Shown: positions 17,539 to 27,176, counted from the stretch's first letter. The stretch is DNA of 51,152 nucleotides from an uncultured Aquitalea sp. (GCF_945957525.1 NZ_CAMFLA010000027.1:1-51152), one strand, 5' to 3'. Translations and numbers: made by a program. Notes: generated by a model from the sequence alone, not told the origin.

Positions 17539-18450
17539 TTAGTTGTCGGCAGCCAGTCCGGCTACCAGCTCTTCGCGTGTCAGCAGGAAAACGAAGCCGT
17601 CGCCGCTGGCGGTTTCCAGCCAGGTGAAGGGCAGGCTGGGGAAGCACTCTTCCAGCATGTCGCGGTTGTGGCCAATCTCCACCAGCAGCACGCCGCCGTC
17701 GTTCAGGCGGTCTGCGGCCTGGCGCAGGATTTCGCGGGTGGCATCCAGGCCGTCTTCGCCGGAACCCAGCGCCAGTTCCGGTTCGTGCAGGTATTCCTGC
17801 GGCAACGCGTCTACCGATTCCGCATCGACATAGGGCGGATTGGAGATGATCAAGTCGTACTTGTCTTCCAGGCCTTCGAACAAGTCGGTATGGATCAGCT
17901 GCACCTGTTCTTCCAGGCCGTAGTTCTGCACATTGATGGCCGCCACTTCCAGCGCGTCCAGCGAGATGTCCACGGCGTCCACCTCGGCATCCGGATAGTG
18001 ATGCGCCAGCTGGATGGCCAGGCAGCCGGAGCCGGTGCACAAATCCAGCGCGCGGTGCACCAGCTCGGGGTGTTCGATCCACGGCGACAGCGGCTCGCCC
18101 AAGAGTTCGTGGATGAAGGAGCGCGGCACCAGCACGCGCTCATCCACGTAGAAGCTGAAGTCGCCCTGCCAGGCTTCGTGAGTGAGGTAGGCCACCGGCA
18201 CGCGCTCTTCGGCGCGACGCTCGATGAGATCCACCACGTCTTTGACCTCGGTGGGCAGCAGACGGGCGTCCAGATAGGGTTCCAGCCGGTCGATGGGCAG
18301 TTTCAGCGTGCTGAGGATGAGGTAGGCGGCTTCGTCATGGGCATTGTCGGTGCCGTGGCCAAAGGTCAGGCCGGCATCGTTGAAACGCGAAACGGCGAAG
18401 CGCAGCAGATCGCGTACGGTGGTGAAAGTGTCGGCGGCTTGTGCGTACAT
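17539..18450 (-). CDS. prmB: 50S ribosomal protein L3 glutamine methyltransferase
   Basis: A 303-residue SAM-dependent N5-glutamine methyltransferase that modifies L3. It has the SAM motif DLCTGSGCLAIQLA, the catalytic NPPY in DLIISNPPYVDAESV, and the ERVPVAYLTHEAWQGDFSFYV region that separates PrmB from PrmC. An AAGGAT ribosome-binding site precedes the ATG. It is a single gene, convergent with argO. Confidence 0.92.
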   Translation of the reverse strand: MYAQAADTFTTVRDLLRFAVSRFNDAGLTFGHGTDNAHDEAAYLILSTLKLPIDRLEPYLDARLLPTEVKDVVDLIERRAEERVPVAYLTHEAWQGDFSFYVDERVLVPRSFIHELLGEPLSPWIEHPELVHRALDLCTGSGCLAIQLAHHYPDAEVDAVDISLDALEVAAINVQNYGLEEQVQLIHTDLFEGLEDKYDLIISNPPYVDAESVDALPQEYLHEPELALGSGEDGLDATREILRQAADRLNDGGVLLVEIGHNRDMLEECFPSLPFTWLETASGDGFVFLLTREELVAGLAADN

Positions 18451-18667
18451 GGCGCATCCTTATCAAAGCAAACGGGCACAGGGTATCACCTTGTGCCCGA
18501 TGGGTCCGGTTCAAGATCCGCTTGCAAAACTCTGCTCCCGCCATGCGCCTTCTTGTCGTGCTTTGCGCACGGCCCGCGCCGGCGCGCATTGGCTAGGGGT
18601 GGCTATGAGATTTTGTCAGCGGCTCCAAATCAGGTTCGGGTGTTGCGACGCCTTGCGAAGAGGCGGG

Positions 18668-20044
18668 TCAGAACGGCAGCGCCGCGCTGGTGGCGGCAGC
18701 CAGCACGCGGCGGAAGTCGCTCTTGATGCGCTCCAGCGCGGCTTCGTTGTCGGCCTCAAAGCGCAGCACGATCACTGGCGTGGTGTTGGAGGCGCGCGCC
18801 AGGCCGAAGCCGTCGGCGTACTCCACGCGCAAGCCGTCCATCGTGTTGACTTCTTCCGCGCCGTCAAAGCTGGCGGTTTCCTGCAGGCGGGCGATCAGCG
18901 CGTGGTTGTCGCCTTCCTTTTCCATCTTGAGGTTGAGTTCCGGCGTGGAGACGGCGTTGGGCAGCGCATTAAGTAGCTCGCTGGGGTCTTCCACGCGCGA
19001 CAGCACTTCTAGCAGGCGCGCGCCAGCGTACATGCCGTCGTCAAAGCCGTACCAGCGTTCCTTGAAGAACACGTGACCGCTCATCTCGCCAGCCACCAGC
19101 GCGCCGGTTTCCTTGATCTTGGCCTTGATGAAACTGTGGCCGGTGCGGCACATCACCGGCTTGCCGCCGTTTTCCTTGATCCAGGGCTTGAGCAGGCGGG
19201 TGGATTTGACGTCGTAGATCACCTTGGCGCCGCGATTGCGCTCCAGCACATCCGCGGCAAACAGCATCAACTGGCGGTCCGGCCAGATGATGTTGCCGTC
19301 CTTGGTTACCACGCCCAGGCGGTCGCCGTCGCCGTCGAAGGCCAGGCCTATTTCCGAGTCGGTCTTCGCCAGCGCCTCGATCACGTCTTGCAGGTTTTCC
19401 GGTTTGGCCGGGTCGGGATGGTGGTTGGGGAAGGTGCCGTCCACCTCGCAGAACAGCTCGCGCACGCGGCAACCCAGCCGGCGGAACAGCACGGGAGCGA
19501 AAGCGCCCGGCACGCCGTTGCCGCAGTCCACCACGATGTTCATCGGGCGATCCAGTTTGATGTCGGAGGTGATGCGGTTGATGTAGGACTCGGCGATGTC
19601 GTGGGTGTCGTAGCCGCCTTCTCCCTGAGCCAGATCGCCATTGACGATGCGCTGATACAGGGCCTGGATGTCTTCGCCGGCCAGCGTGTCGCCGGCCAGC
19701 ATCATCTTGAAGCCGTTGTAATCCGGCGGATTGTGGCTGCCGGTCACCATTACCCCGGACAGGGTGCCCAGCTCGTGGGCGGCAAAGTACAGCATGGGTG
19801 TGGCGACGCGGCCGACATCGATGACGTCGACGCCGGCGGCGCGCAGGCCCTCGCCCAGAGCTTCGCAGAGGGCGGGGCCGGACAGGCGGCCGTCGCGACC
19901 GATCACAACGCGCTTCACCTTGCGGGCAAGGGCTTCGGAGCCGATGGCCTGGCCAATCAGGCGGGCGGCGTCTTCGGTAAGGGTATTGCCCACCACGCCG
20001 CGGATGTCGTAGGCCTTGAAGATGTCTTTGGAAAGAGTGCTCAT
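18668..20044 (-). CDS. algC: Phosphomannomutase/phosphoglucomutase (AlgC type)
   Basis: A 458-residue alpha-D-phosphohexomutase that interconverts hexose 6- and 1-phosphates for LPS, exopolysaccharide or alginate-type sugars. It has the active-site phosphoserine loop TGSHNPP (Ser103), the metal loop DGDGDR, and a C-terminal phosphate-binding region (ASNTTPVIVLRFEA). The length matches Pseudomonas AlgC (463). It lies 57 bases after trpD on the same strand, with a GGCCGGTC/GACCGGCC hairpin at about 20076-20093 between them, so it may be read partly from the trp transcript. PMM and PGM activity cannot be separated from sequence. Confidence 0.9.
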   Translation of the reverse strand: MSTLSKDIFKAYDIRGVVGNTLTEDAARLIGQAIGSEALARKVKRVVIGRDGRLSGPALCEALGEGLRAAGVDVIDVGRVATPMLYFAAHELGTLSGVMVTGSHNPPDYNGFKMMLAGDTLAGEDIQALYQRIVNGDLAQGEGGYDTHDIAESYINRITSDIKLDRPMNIVVDCGNGVPGAFAPVLFRRLGCRVRELFCEVDGTFPNHHPDPAKPENLQDVIEALAKTDSEIGLAFDGDGDRLGVVTKDGNIIWPDRQLMLFAADVLERNRGAKVIYDVKSTRLLKPWIKENGGKPVMCRTGHSFIKAKIKETGALVAGEMSGHVFFKERWYGFDDGMYAGARLLEVLSRVEDPSELLNALPNAVSTPELNLKMEKEGDNHALIARLQETASFDGAEEVNTMDGLRVEYADGFGLARASNTTPVIVLRFEADNEAALERIKSDFRRVLAAATSAALPF

Positions 20045-20101
20045 GGCTTTGGGTATCTTGCTAGGAGAAATGACAAGGCCGGTCTTGACCGGCCCCTGTG
20101 T

Positions 20102-21133
20102 TCAATGGCTTGCCATCGACTGGCTTAGCCGGATCAGCTGATCCAGCTTGGCGCGTGCCTGGCCCGAGGCCAGCGCTTCGCGCGCCATGGCGATGCCGTC
20201 GCGCAGTGTGCCGGCGATGTCGGCGGTGTAGATGGCCGCGCCAGCGTTGAGCAAAACAATATCCTGTGCCGGGCCGGGCTGGTTGTCCAGCACGGACAGC
20301 AGCACATCGCGAGAGGCGGCGGCGGAGTCGGCCTGGATAGTTTTCAGCTCAGCAATCTGGAAACCGTAGTCGCGTGGGTCCAGTTCGAACTCTTCGATGT
20401 AGCCGTTTTTCAGCTCGGCCACCATGGTAATGGCGCCAAGGGTGATCTCGTCCAGCCCGTCCTTGCCGTGCACAATCATTACGTGCTTGCTGCCCAGTTG
20501 CTTGAGCACGCGGGACTGAATGCCCACCAGATCGGGGTGAAACACGCCCATCACTTGGTGATCGGCGTCTGCCGGGTTGGTCAGCGGGCCGAGAATATTG
20601 AAGATGGTGCGCGCGCCCAGTTCCTTGCGGATGGGGGCCACATGCTTCATGGCGCTGTGATGATTGGGCGCGAACATGAAGCCGACGCCGATTTCATCGA
20701 TGCAGCGGCCTACCTGCTCGGGCGTCAGGTTCAGGTTGACGCCCAGCAGTTCCAGCACGTCGGCACTGCCGGAGCTGGACGACACCGATCGCCCGCCATG
20801 CTTGGCCACGCGCGCGCCGGCCGCCGCGGCGACGAAGGCCGAGGTGGTGGAGATGTTGAAGGTGTGCGACTTGTCGCCGCCGGTGCCGCAGGTGTCGATC
20901 AGATGCTCGCGCTTTTGTACCGGCACATGGGTGGCGAATTCGCGCATCACAGTGGCGGCGGCGGCAATCTCCGACACGCTTTCCACCTTGGTGCGCAGGC
21001 CGATAAGAATGGCGGCTGTCTGCGCCGGCGTCAGCTCGCCGCGCATGATCTGGCGCATCAGCTCCAGCATTTCGTCGAAGAACAGTTCATTGCCGTCAAT
21101 CAGACGGTTGAGAGCGGCCTGGGGAGTCAGCAT
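20102..21133 (-). CDS. trpD: Anthranilate phosphoribosyltransferase
   Basis: A 343-residue enzyme of tryptophan synthesis that joins anthranilate to PRPP. The PRPP loop [25 protein letters not shown], the [18 protein letters not shown] segment and [10 protein letters not shown] are all canonical. An AGGAAAG ribosome-binding site precedes the ATG. It is 53 bases downstream of trpG on the same strand, forming trpG-trpD. trpE and trpC are not adjacent in the window. Confidence 0.95.
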   Translation of the reverse strand: MLTPQAALNRLIDGNELFFDEMLELMRQIMRGELTPAQTAAILIGLRTKVESVSEIAAAATVMREFATHVPVQKREHLIDTCGTGGDKSHTFNISTTSAFVAAAAGARVAKHGGRSVSSSSGSADVLELLGVNLNLTPEQVGRCIDEIGVGFMFAPNHHSAMKHVAPIRKELGARTIFNILGPLTNPADADHQVMGVFHPDLVGIQSRVLKQLGSKHVMIVHGKDGLDEITLGAITMVAELKNGYIEEFELDPRDYGFQIAELKTIQADSAAASRDVLLSVLDNQPGPAQDIVLLNAGAAIYTADIAGTLRDGIAMAREALASGQARAKLDQLIRLSQSMASH

Positions 21134-21168
21134 TCAGCTTTCCTGAGGTAGGGCGGGCGTTCCGGCGC

Positions 21169-21184
21169 AAGGTTGGCCGAAGGC
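21169..21184 (+). repeat. Uptake-sequence-like motif between trpG and trpD
   Basis: A full AAGGTTGGCCGAAGGC copy lies in the 53-base trpG-trpD gap, ending two bases from the trpG stop codon. No inverted partner is present. Confidence 0.7.
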
Positions 21185-21186
21185 GC

Positions 21187-21756
21187 TCAGGCGAATTCTT
21201 TAAGGAAGTTGTCCAGCATCTTGTGGCCATGCTGGGTCAGGATCGATTCGGGGTGGAATTGCACGCCCTCGATTGGCAGTGTCTTGTGTCGAACACCCAT
21301 GATCTCGCCATCGTCGGTCCAGGCGGTGATGTCAAGACAGTCTGGCAGGGTTTCGCGCTCGATCACCAGCGAATGGTAGCGGGTGCAGGTTACCGGATTG
21401 GGAATGTCGCGGAACATTCCGACATTGTGGTGCGATACCGGCGACACCTTGCCGTGCATCAATTGCTTGGCGTGAATGATATTGCCGCCGAAAGCCTGGC
21501 CGATGCTCTGGTGGCCGAGGCATACGCCCATGATGGGGAGCTTGCCGGCAAAGTGCTTGATGGCGGGCACGGAAATGCCGGCTTCGTTCGGCGAACAAGG
21601 GCCGGGAGAGACCACCAAGTATTGCGGCGCAAGGCGTTCGATGTCTTGCAGCGTAATCTCATCATTGCGGAACACCTTCACTTCCTGTCCCAGTTCGCCG
21701 AAATACTGCACCAGGTTATAGGTGAAAGAGTCGTAGTTGTCGATCATCAAAAGCAT
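21187..21756 (-). CDS. trpG: Anthranilate synthase component II (glutamine amidotransferase)
   Basis: A 189-residue class I amidotransferase that supplies ammonia to TrpE, and often also to PabB for folate. The catalytic cysteine is Cys79 in [16 protein letters not shown], and the His-Glu pair is in [19 protein letters not shown] is the family oxyanion-side signature. It is paired with trpD. Because no trpE is adjacent, a dual TrpG/PabA role is possible. Confidence 0.92.
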   Translation of the reverse strand: MLLMIDNYDSFTYNLVQYFGELGQEVKVFRNDEITLQDIERLAPQYLVVSPGPCSPNEAGISVPAIKHFAGKLPIMGVCLGHQSIGQAFGGNIIHAKQLMHGKVSPVSHHNVGMFRDIPNPVTCTRYHSLVIERETLPDCLDITAWTDDGEIMGVRHKTLPIEGVQFHPESILTQHGHKMLDNFLKEFA

Positions 21757-22101
21757 AATCGTGTTAAACCCTTGATTTAACTAGAGGCTGTCGGCTTTCT
21801 AGTGTTTTGATACCCCCTTTTGTACCCCGTTTTACTTTCACTGGGCCAGAAGTGCAGGCAAATGAAGACGATGGCCATAACTATACCGGATTCGCGGCTC
21901 TGTGCGAACGCAGAGGCACAGCCTGCCTGGATGTCTGCCGCCGCCTGAGGCTGGCCTGGGCGGCACGTAGCGGGAAACCGGCGGCAGGTGGTGTGATGGC
22001 TGGGCCCGGGGCGCTTGCTTCCACACGGCTCCGGGCCCGGCAAAAAGCACCCGTGGCGGGGTGCCCAAGTCGAAAACAGCAATCCGCGCCGGCGGGCCTG
22101 C
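21757..22101. other. Intergenic region upstream of trpG, downstream of the FadL-type gene
   Basis: No supportable gene is seen. Nearest trpG is an ACTAGA/TCTAGT inverted pair (minus strand) that could be part of a leader or operator. There is no peptide rich in tryptophan codons to suggest classical attenuation. The other half contains a GGGCCCGG/CCGGGCCC long-range hairpin (about 22003-22038) and the terminator at 22042-22064. Confidence 0.4.
22042..22064 (-). terminator. Terminator of the FadL-type gene
   Basis: On the minus strand the stem GCACCC/GGGTGC with a 6-nt loop is followed by TTTTT, 38 bases after the gene's stop. The stem is short, so strength is uncertain. Confidence 0.55.
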
Positions 22102-23343
22102 TTAGAACTTCCAGCCGTAAGCGATGCCGAGGATGTTTTCCTGCAGCTGGATGTTGGCTTCGCCGCCGCCAAAGGAAGCCGGGATGGATGAGGATCCGGA
22201 TACCTTTTGCCGGAAGCCGTGGGTGTATGCCACGCTCAGTTCGCCGTTGCCGCTGGTCTGGTAAGTGGCGCCCAGAGACAGGTGGTTCTGGATCACGCCC
22301 GGCGCCAGAATGTTGAACAAGGTCTGGCTGGCGGGAATGGGCTGGCTGGAGTGGTTGTAGCCCGCGCGCAAGGTCAGCTCCGGCGTAGCTTGATAAATCA
22401 CGCCCAGCTTGTACACCGTCACGTTTTGCCAGCCGAACCCCGCGCCGCCGGCCGCGCCAAGCCCATTGCCGATGTTGGACAACGGGTTGTTGATGCTGGC
22501 AACGTCGCCGTAGAGGATGCGCTCGACATCCGCCGCCAGCGTCAGGCTGTCGCTGGCCTTGAACGCGAGGCCGGCGCCGTAGCTGGCCGGGATGTCAAAG
22601 CTGCCGCTGTCGGCAAACAGCCCCTTGTACTTTTCAAACTTGCCGGCGTGGATTTTGGATGCCCAGGTGAGGCCCAGTCGCAGATTGGGCAGCACATCAC
22701 CCTGCCAGCCCAGCCGCACGCCCCAGCCGCTGGAGCTGTCGCTACCCTTGTTGGTGACATTGCCGGGACTGGTGGAGAAGTTGGCGTTATCGAAATTTTG
22801 CAGGCCGTCGGCGGAGAAGCGCTGATAGGCATAGTTGAGCGCCAGACCCAGCGAGTGCTGTTCATTGAGCTTGTAGGAAATGGAGGGGGTGATGAACAGC
22901 TGTTCCAGATTGACGCCGGCCTGACCGCGGCCGAACAGGGGCAAGCCTTTGTCGTACTGGGTGTTCATGCCGCCATTGCCGTAGATGGCGAGGCCGAGCG
23001 CGAGGTCGGGCGACAGGCGTTTGATCAGGCCCAGTTCCGGCAGGTAAAAGTTGCTCTTGCCATTGCCGTTGTACTGACCGGCTGTAGGGTTGGGAGCAGT
23101 GATGGTGGTTTCGCGCTGGGGCGAAAACCAGGTGATGCCGGCATCGATGCGGTCTTCCAGAAAGGCGGCGCCGGCCGGGTTTGTGGCGCCGGCCAGGCCG
23201 TCCTGCGAGTAGGCGATGCCCACGCCGCCAGCGCCTTGCGATTTGACGCCGTAACCATGCTGGAAATAGCCGTCGGTGGCGTGCGCCAGCAAGGGGACGG
23301 CCAGCAATGCCGCCAGAGTGAGGGTTTTCAAGCGAGCTTCCAC
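22102..23343 (-). CDS. OmpP1/FadL/TodX-family outer-membrane transporter
   Basis: A 413-residue outer-membrane beta-barrel that probably admits long-chain fatty acids or other hydrophobic compounds. A signal peptide ends near LLAHA|TDGYF. The FadL-type N-terminal hatch region contains the NPA motif in GATNPAGAAFLED. Amphipathic strands fill the rest, and the last residue is Phe, as expected for BAM-assembled barrels. The start is a GTG at 23343 with a good AGGAGA ribosome-binding site. Monocistronic. The substrate cannot be assigned, so I give no symbol. Confidence 0.88.
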   Translation of the reverse strand: MEARLKTLTLAALLAVPLLAHATDGYFQHGYGVKSQGAGGVGIAYSQDGLAGATNPAGAAFLEDRIDAGITWFSPQRETTITAPNPTAGQYNGNGKSNFYLPELGLIKRLSPDLALGLAIYGNGGMNTQYDKGLPLFGRGQAGVNLEQLFITPSISYKLNEQHSLGLALNYAYQRFSADGLQNFDNANFSTSPGNVTNKGSDSSSGWGVRLGWQGDVLPNLRLGLTWASKIHAGKFEKYKGLFADSGSFDIPASYGAGLAFKASDSLTLAADVERILYGDVASINNPLSNIGNGLGAAGGAGFGWQNVTVYKLGVIYQATPELTLRAGYNHSSQPIPASQTLFNILAPGVIQNHLSLGATYQTSGNGELSVAYTHGFRQKVSGSSSIPASFGGGEANIQLQENILGIAYGWKF

Positions 23344-23525
23344 GCGATTCTCCTGTTGTTGTCGGGCGAGGCGGGCGGGAGAGCCCGGCCTGCCGTTTGG
23401 AGAAACCAGTGTAGAAGCGGCCTGGTTTGGCCGGAATCAATATGATTTCATAACATTATCGATTTAGTGAAAATGACAAGGGCCAGCGAACCAGGCCGAC
23501 CCTCGCCGCGCAGAGGACAGGGGCG

Positions 23526-24296
23526 TTATTGTCGCCACCCCTCCGGCAAGCCTTCCTGCAGGGTGGCCACATAGCTGGCGGTGCGCGGGTTGCGCGGCTG
23601 CAGGAATAGCTCGCGGCTGTCGCCGTGCTCTACGATGCGGCCATCTTCCAGAAATACCACCGTATCGGCCAAGGTGGCCGCTAGTCGCAAGTCGTGAGTG
23701 GCGATCAGCATGGTCATCCTGTTTGCGGCCAGATCGCGCAGTACGGCCACCACCTCGCTGGCCAGCTCCGGGTCCAGCGCCGAGGTGGGCTCATCGCACA
23801 GCAGCAGGCTGGGCGATTGGGCCAGCGCGCGGGCGATCGCCACGCGTTGTTGCTGTCCGCCCGACAGCGTTCCCGGCCAGGCATCGGCCTTGTGCGCCAG
23901 CCCCACCTGCTGCAGCAGTTCCAGTGCCCGGGCGGCGGCCTGATCCCGTGACCACTTGCGGACTACCAGCAAGCCCTCCATGACGTTTTCCAGCGCGGTG
24001 CGATGCGGGAACAACTGGAAATTCTGAAACACCATGCCGGTTTGCAGGCGCAGTGCATGTATATCTTGCCGGCTGGGCGGAGGGCTGTCAGGGCTGAACG
24101 TGAGCTTGGCGTCGCCCACCGCCACCGTGCCGGCGGTGGGGGTTTCCAGCAGATTGACGCAACGAAGCAGGGTGCTCTTGCCGCTGCCGGAGGGGCCGAT
24201 CAGCGCAGTGACCCGTCCTTGGGGCACCGTCAGCGAAACATCGCTCAGCACTTGATGCTGACCGAAGCGCTTGTCGATATGGTTCAGTTGAATCAT
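23526..24296 (-). CDS. tcyN: Polar amino-acid (cystine-type) ABC transporter ATPase
   Basis: A 256-residue ABC ATPase of the polar amino-acid uptake family. It has the Walker [11 protein letters not shown]-loop [10 protein letters not shown], signature [16 protein letters not shown], Walker [13 protein letters not shown] and switch His in IATHDLRLA. It overlaps the permease gene by four bases (ATGA). The order binding protein, permease, ATPase and the similarity of the binding protein to cystine binders suggest L-cystine uptake, equivalent to the E. coli TcyJ-TcyL-TcyN (FliY-YecS-YecC) system. Confidence 0.85.
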   Translation of the reverse strand: MIQLNHIDKRFGQHQVLSDVSLTVPQGRVTALIGPSGSGKSTLLRCVNLLETPTAGTVAVGDAKLTFSPDSPPPSRQDIHALRLQTGMVFQNFQLFPHRTALENVMEGLLVVRKWSRDQAAARALELLQQVGLAHKADAWPGTLSGGQQQRVAIARALAQSPSLLLCDEPTSALDPELASEVVAVLRDLAANRMTMLIATHDLRLAATLADTVVFLEDGRIVEHGDSRELFLQPRNPRTASYVATLQEGLPEGWRQ

Positions 24297-24973
24297 GGCT
24301 GCTCCTTCGGCTCGGACAGATGTTGGCCGAAGCGTTGTTCCAGCTTCTGCTGGCCGGCGGACAATACCGAGCTGAATACCAGATAAATCAATGCCGTTTC
24401 CGTATAGAGGATCAATGGCTCATAGGTGACCGAGGCAATGCGCTGCGCGGCCTGGAATATTTCCGGCACGGTCAGCACCGCCGCCAGCGAGGTGTCCTTG
24501 ATCAGCGAAATGAAGGAGTTGGCCAGCGGCGGCACCGCCACGCGGCTGGCTTGCGGCAGAATGGTGCGACGCATGGCCTGAGCCCATGTCAGGCCGATGG
24601 AGTAGGCCGCTTCCCATTGGCCGCGCGGCACCGCCAGCAAGGCGGCGCGGATCACTTCCGAGGTGTAGGCGCCCACGTTCAGGGAAAAACCAAGGACGGC
24701 GGCGGGCAGTGGATCGAACACGATGCCGGCCTTCGGCAAACCATAAAAAATCAGGAACAGTTGTACCAGCAAGGGCGTGCCGCGGATCAGCCACACGTAG
24801 AAGCGGAAGCCGTCGGCCAGCGCCCTGGGGCCGTAAAGACGGGCCAGCGCAGTAACAAAGCCCAGCGTCAAGCCAAAGGCGAAAGACAGCAAAGTGAGCG
24901 GCACGGTGAATACCAGTCCCGCGTATAACAGGGGAGGCAGCGACTCCCACATCAGTTTCAGCCAGTCAGGCAT
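24293..24973 (-). CDS. tcyL: Polar amino-acid (cystine-type) ABC transporter permease
   Basis: A 226-residue inner-membrane permease of the His/Glu/Gln/Arg/opine family. It has several hydrophobic helices and the EAA loop EAAYSIGLTWAQAMRRTILPQA that docks on the ATPase. It is translationally coupled to the downstream ATPase gene. A GC-rich hairpin separates it from the upstream binding-protein gene and probably lowers its expression relative to that gene. It also carries one antisense motif copy (24322-24333). Confidence 0.87.
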   Translation of the reverse strand: MPDWLKLMWESLPPLLYAGLVFTVPLTLLSFAFGLTLGFVTALARLYGPRALADGFRFYVWLIRGTPLLVQLFLIFYGLPKAGIVFDPLPAAVLGFSLNVGAYTSEVIRAALLAVPRGQWEAAYSIGLTWAQAMRRTILPQASRVAVPPLANSFISLIKDTSLAAVLTVPEIFQAAQRIASVTYEPLILYTETALIYLVFSSVLSAGQQKLEQRFGQHLSEPKEQP

Positions 24974-25013
24974 GGCGATTTCTCATTTATCAGGCTGGAG
25001 CAAGTGGAAAGCA

Positions 25014-25036
25014 ACTGCCCCGCGGCGCGGGGCAGT
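25014..25036 (-). promoter_or_regulatory. Intra-operon hairpin between binding protein and permease
   Basis: A perfect 10-bp stem ACTGCCCCGC/GCGGGGCAGT with a 3-nt loop and no T-tract. Hairpins at this place in ABC operons commonly stabilise the upstream binding-protein mRNA; that role is inferred. Confidence 0.55.
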
Positions 25037-25094
25037 ATGGGCGAGCTCGCGCCGACAGGGATTGTCGGTGCAACGCAGGTTTTGCCGGCGACGC

Positions 25095-25853
25095 TTAGCG
25101 GGAAACGTCTTCGCCGAAGTACTTGAAAGAAATCTTCTGATAGCTGCCGTCCGCCTTGATATCGGCCAGCGCCTTGTTGATGGCGGCCTGCAACTGCGGG
25201 TTGCCCTTGCGGAAAATGATGCCGGAGAAGTCGGCGTCCTTTTCCGTGGCGGCGATCTTCAATTTGGAATTGGGCTGATGCTTCTTGTAGTCGAGGAAGG
25301 ACAGGCTGTCGTTGATGGTGGCGTCCACGCGGCCGGAGGCCAGCAGTTCCAGCGAATCATTAAAACCTTGTACAGGCACGATTTCCGCGCCGAAAGATTG
25401 CGCTAGTTTGCCGAAGTTGCTGGTCAGTGTGTTGGCGGATTTCTTGCCTTTGAGATCGGCGAAGGTCTTGATGGCGGTATTGTCGCCGCGCACGATCAGC
25501 GCCGCCTTGGAGGCGATATAGGGGCTGGAGAAATCGTACTTGGCCTTGCGCGCCTCGGTAATGGACACTTCGTTGGCCACCGCGTCATAACGGTTGGCGT
25601 CCAGGCCGGCAATCAGGCCATCCCATTTGCCTTCGATGAATTCCGCTTTGACCCCCAGCTTGGCGGCGACGGCCTGGGCGATTTCCACATCGAAGCCCAC
25701 CAGCTTGCCGCTGGCGTCATGGTAGGTAAACGGCGCGTATGTGCCTTCGGTGCCTACGCGGATAACGCCGGCGGATTTGATTTTGGCGAGATCCTCGGCA
25801 GCTGCCAGGGCGGGTATCAGGGCGATCAGCAAAGCAATGGTGGCGCGTTTCAT
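25095..25853 (-). CDS. tcyJ: Cystine-type amino-acid ABC transporter binding protein
   Basis: A 252-residue periplasmic binding protein of family 3. The start at 25853 is chosen because it has a TGGAG ribosome-binding site and begins a proper signal peptide (MKRATIALLIALIPALAAAE). An in-frame ATG at 25925 would bury it. Family features include GVIRVGTEGTYAPFTYHDASGKLVGFDVEIA and KWDGLIAGLDANRYDAVANEVSITEAR. It resembles cystine binders such as E. coli FliY/TcyJ; other polar amino acids are possible. It is divergent from the TauD-family gene, which supports a sulfur role. Confidence 0.87.
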   Translation of the reverse strand: MKRATIALLIALIPALAAAEDLAKIKSAGVIRVGTEGTYAPFTYHDASGKLVGFDVEIAQAVAAKLGVKAEFIEGKWDGLIAGLDANRYDAVANEVSITEARKAKYDFSSPYIASKAALIVRGDNTAIKTFADLKGKKSANTLTSNFGKLAQSFGAEIVPVQGFNDSLELLASGRVDATINDSLSFLDYKKHQPNSKLKIAATEKDADFSGIIFRKGNPQLQAAINKALADIKADGSYQKISFKYFGEDVSR

Positions 25854-25979
25854 TGTGTACTCCAGGCTGGTTTTGTCGTGATTTTTCAGAGTTGCCAACC
25901 GTGTTCGCAAAGGCCTTTTTGCCATGCGAAAAGCGGGTTTTACAGGCGTTTCTGGTCGCTGTTGCGGCGACTTGGGGCG

Positions 25980-26050
25980 ACTATACCAAGCTGTTGTTAT
26001 TCCCGATAAACAAGAAAAACGGCTTTCTTAATCTGCTTTTGGAATAACAA
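25980..26050. promoter_or_regulatory. Cystine-operon promoter with long inverted repeat
   Basis: On the minus strand a TATAGT -10 (25980-25985) lies about 125 bases before the binding-protein start. Just upstream, TTGTTATTCC (25994-26003) and GGAATAACAA (26041-26050) form a perfect 10-bp inverted repeat 37 bp apart. This looks like an operator pair for a sulfur regulator such as CysB, but the protein is a guess. Confidence 0.5.
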
Positions 26051-26073
26051 GACTGTGGGCCTACCAGCCTGGA

Positions 26074-26132
26074 AAACCGCATAAGCTTTGCAGGAATTGA
26101 TGGTTCGCTAGGGAAAGGCGCAGGGCTAGTAT
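26074..26132 (+). promoter_or_regulatory. tauD-like promoter with shared sulfur-block motif
   Basis: AAACCGCATAAGCTTTGC (26074-26091) recurs with one change upstream of sbp. TGGTT follows 9 bases later (26101-26105), and a -10-like TAGTAT lies at 26127-26132. The motif centre would be near -57 relative to the inferred start, a usual place for a LysR-type activator such as CysB or Cbl. Confidence 0.6.
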
Positions 26133-26198
26133 CCACAATAATTTAGTGGTTATTCGCCGTGCTGCGAAATCCGCCTTACTCTGCCTACAGGAACCGAC

Positions 26199-27143
26199 AT
26201 GAGCTTCTATCAGGACTACAACGACAAACTGGCCATCGAAAACTGGAATCGTCGCGAGCGCGCCAGTTTCAAGCATTTTGACGCCAGGCCGATTTCTCCC
26301 GCGCTGGGCGCGGAGATTCGCGGGCTGGATCTGTCCGCGCCCTTGTCGGACGAGCAGTTTGCCGAAGTGCGCCAGGCATTGTCGGATTACCTGGTGCTGA
26401 CTTTTCCCGATCAAAAACTGGATCGCGAAGCGCATAAGGCGTTTGGCCGCCGCTTCGGCAAACTGCATCAGCATGTGCTGGGTGACAGCACCGCGCTGAC
26501 TGCGCGCAGCGGCGACCCGGAAATCCTGGGTTGGCAAACCGGTCGCACCACGCGTTACACCGCCGGCGACGCATGGCACAACGATGTCTCTTGCGATCCG
26601 CATCCCATCTGGGCTTCCTTGCTGCGGGTAACGCGCTTGCCGGAAGTCGGCGGCGGGGATACCGCTTTCGCGAATCTCTATCTGGCCTTTGAATCATTGT
26701 CCACGCCGTTTCAGCGCTTCCTGGAAGGGCTGAGCGCGGTGCACGACGGACGCGAGGGTTGGAGCAATGGTTATGGGGCGCAGCCCAAGGATGGCCAGAT
26801 ATTCAACGCCGCCGTGCATCCGGTGGTGGCGCGCCACCCGGTGACCGGGCGTAAATTCCTCTTCGTCAACGAGGCGTTTACCTCGCACATCGTCCAGCTG
26901 ACTCGCGCCGAGAGCGACAAGGTACTGGCGGCCTTGTACCAGCACATTGAAAAACACCAATCCTTCCAGGCGCGCATCCGTTGGCAGACAAACCAACTGT
27001 TGCTGTGGGACAACTGGGCCACCCAGCACCACGCCATTTGGGATTACTACCCGTTTGAGCGCTGGGGCGAGCGCGTTTCCGCTTATCTGGAGCATGGACC
27101 GGAGGCTGCTGGCGACATCATCGCGCCGGCGCAAGCGGACTGA
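26199..27143 (+). CDS. TauD/TfdA-family Fe(II)/2-oxoglutarate dioxygenase
   Basis: A 314-residue non-haem iron dioxygenase. The iron facial triad is visible as His127 and Asp129 in WHNDVS and a distal histidine at 277 or 278 in ATQHHAIWDY. The 2-oxoglutarate-binding arginine is in the following ERWGERVS. The family includes taurine, alkylsulfonate and alkylsulfate dioxygenases that release sulfite. The position between cystine-uptake and sulfate-binding genes, and the shared promoter motif, point to sulfur scavenging. The true substrate (taurine, another sulfonate, a sulfate ester) is open, so no symbol is given. An AGGAA ribosome-binding site precedes the ATG. Confidence 0.85.
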   Translation: MSFYQDYNDKLAIENWNRRERASFKHFDARPISPALGAEIRGLDLSAPLSDEQFAEVRQALSDYLVLTFPDQKLDREAHKAFGRRFGKLHQHVLGDSTALTARSGDPEILGWQTGRTTRYTAGDAWHNDVSCDPHPIWASLLRVTRLPEVGGGDTAFANLYLAFESLSTPFQRFLEGLSAVHDGREGWSNGYGAQPKDGQIFNAAVHPVVARHPVTGRKFLFVNEAFTSHIVQLTRAESDKVLAALYQHIEKHQSFQARIRWQTNQLLLWDNWATQHHAIWDYYPFERWGERVSAYLEHGPEAAGDIIAPAQAD

Positions 27144-27176
27144 ACTCCGGCGTTGAATGTTGAGCGGCAAACAAAC

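Noticed and set aside
16313-18082. A 589-codon minus-strand frame across argP, argO and prmB
   Set aside because: It crosses three well-supported genes in other frames and shows only composition-driven sequence.
21757-21900. Tryptophan attenuator before trpG
   Set aside because: No short leader peptide with tandem Trp codons and no terminator/antiterminator pair could be drawn.
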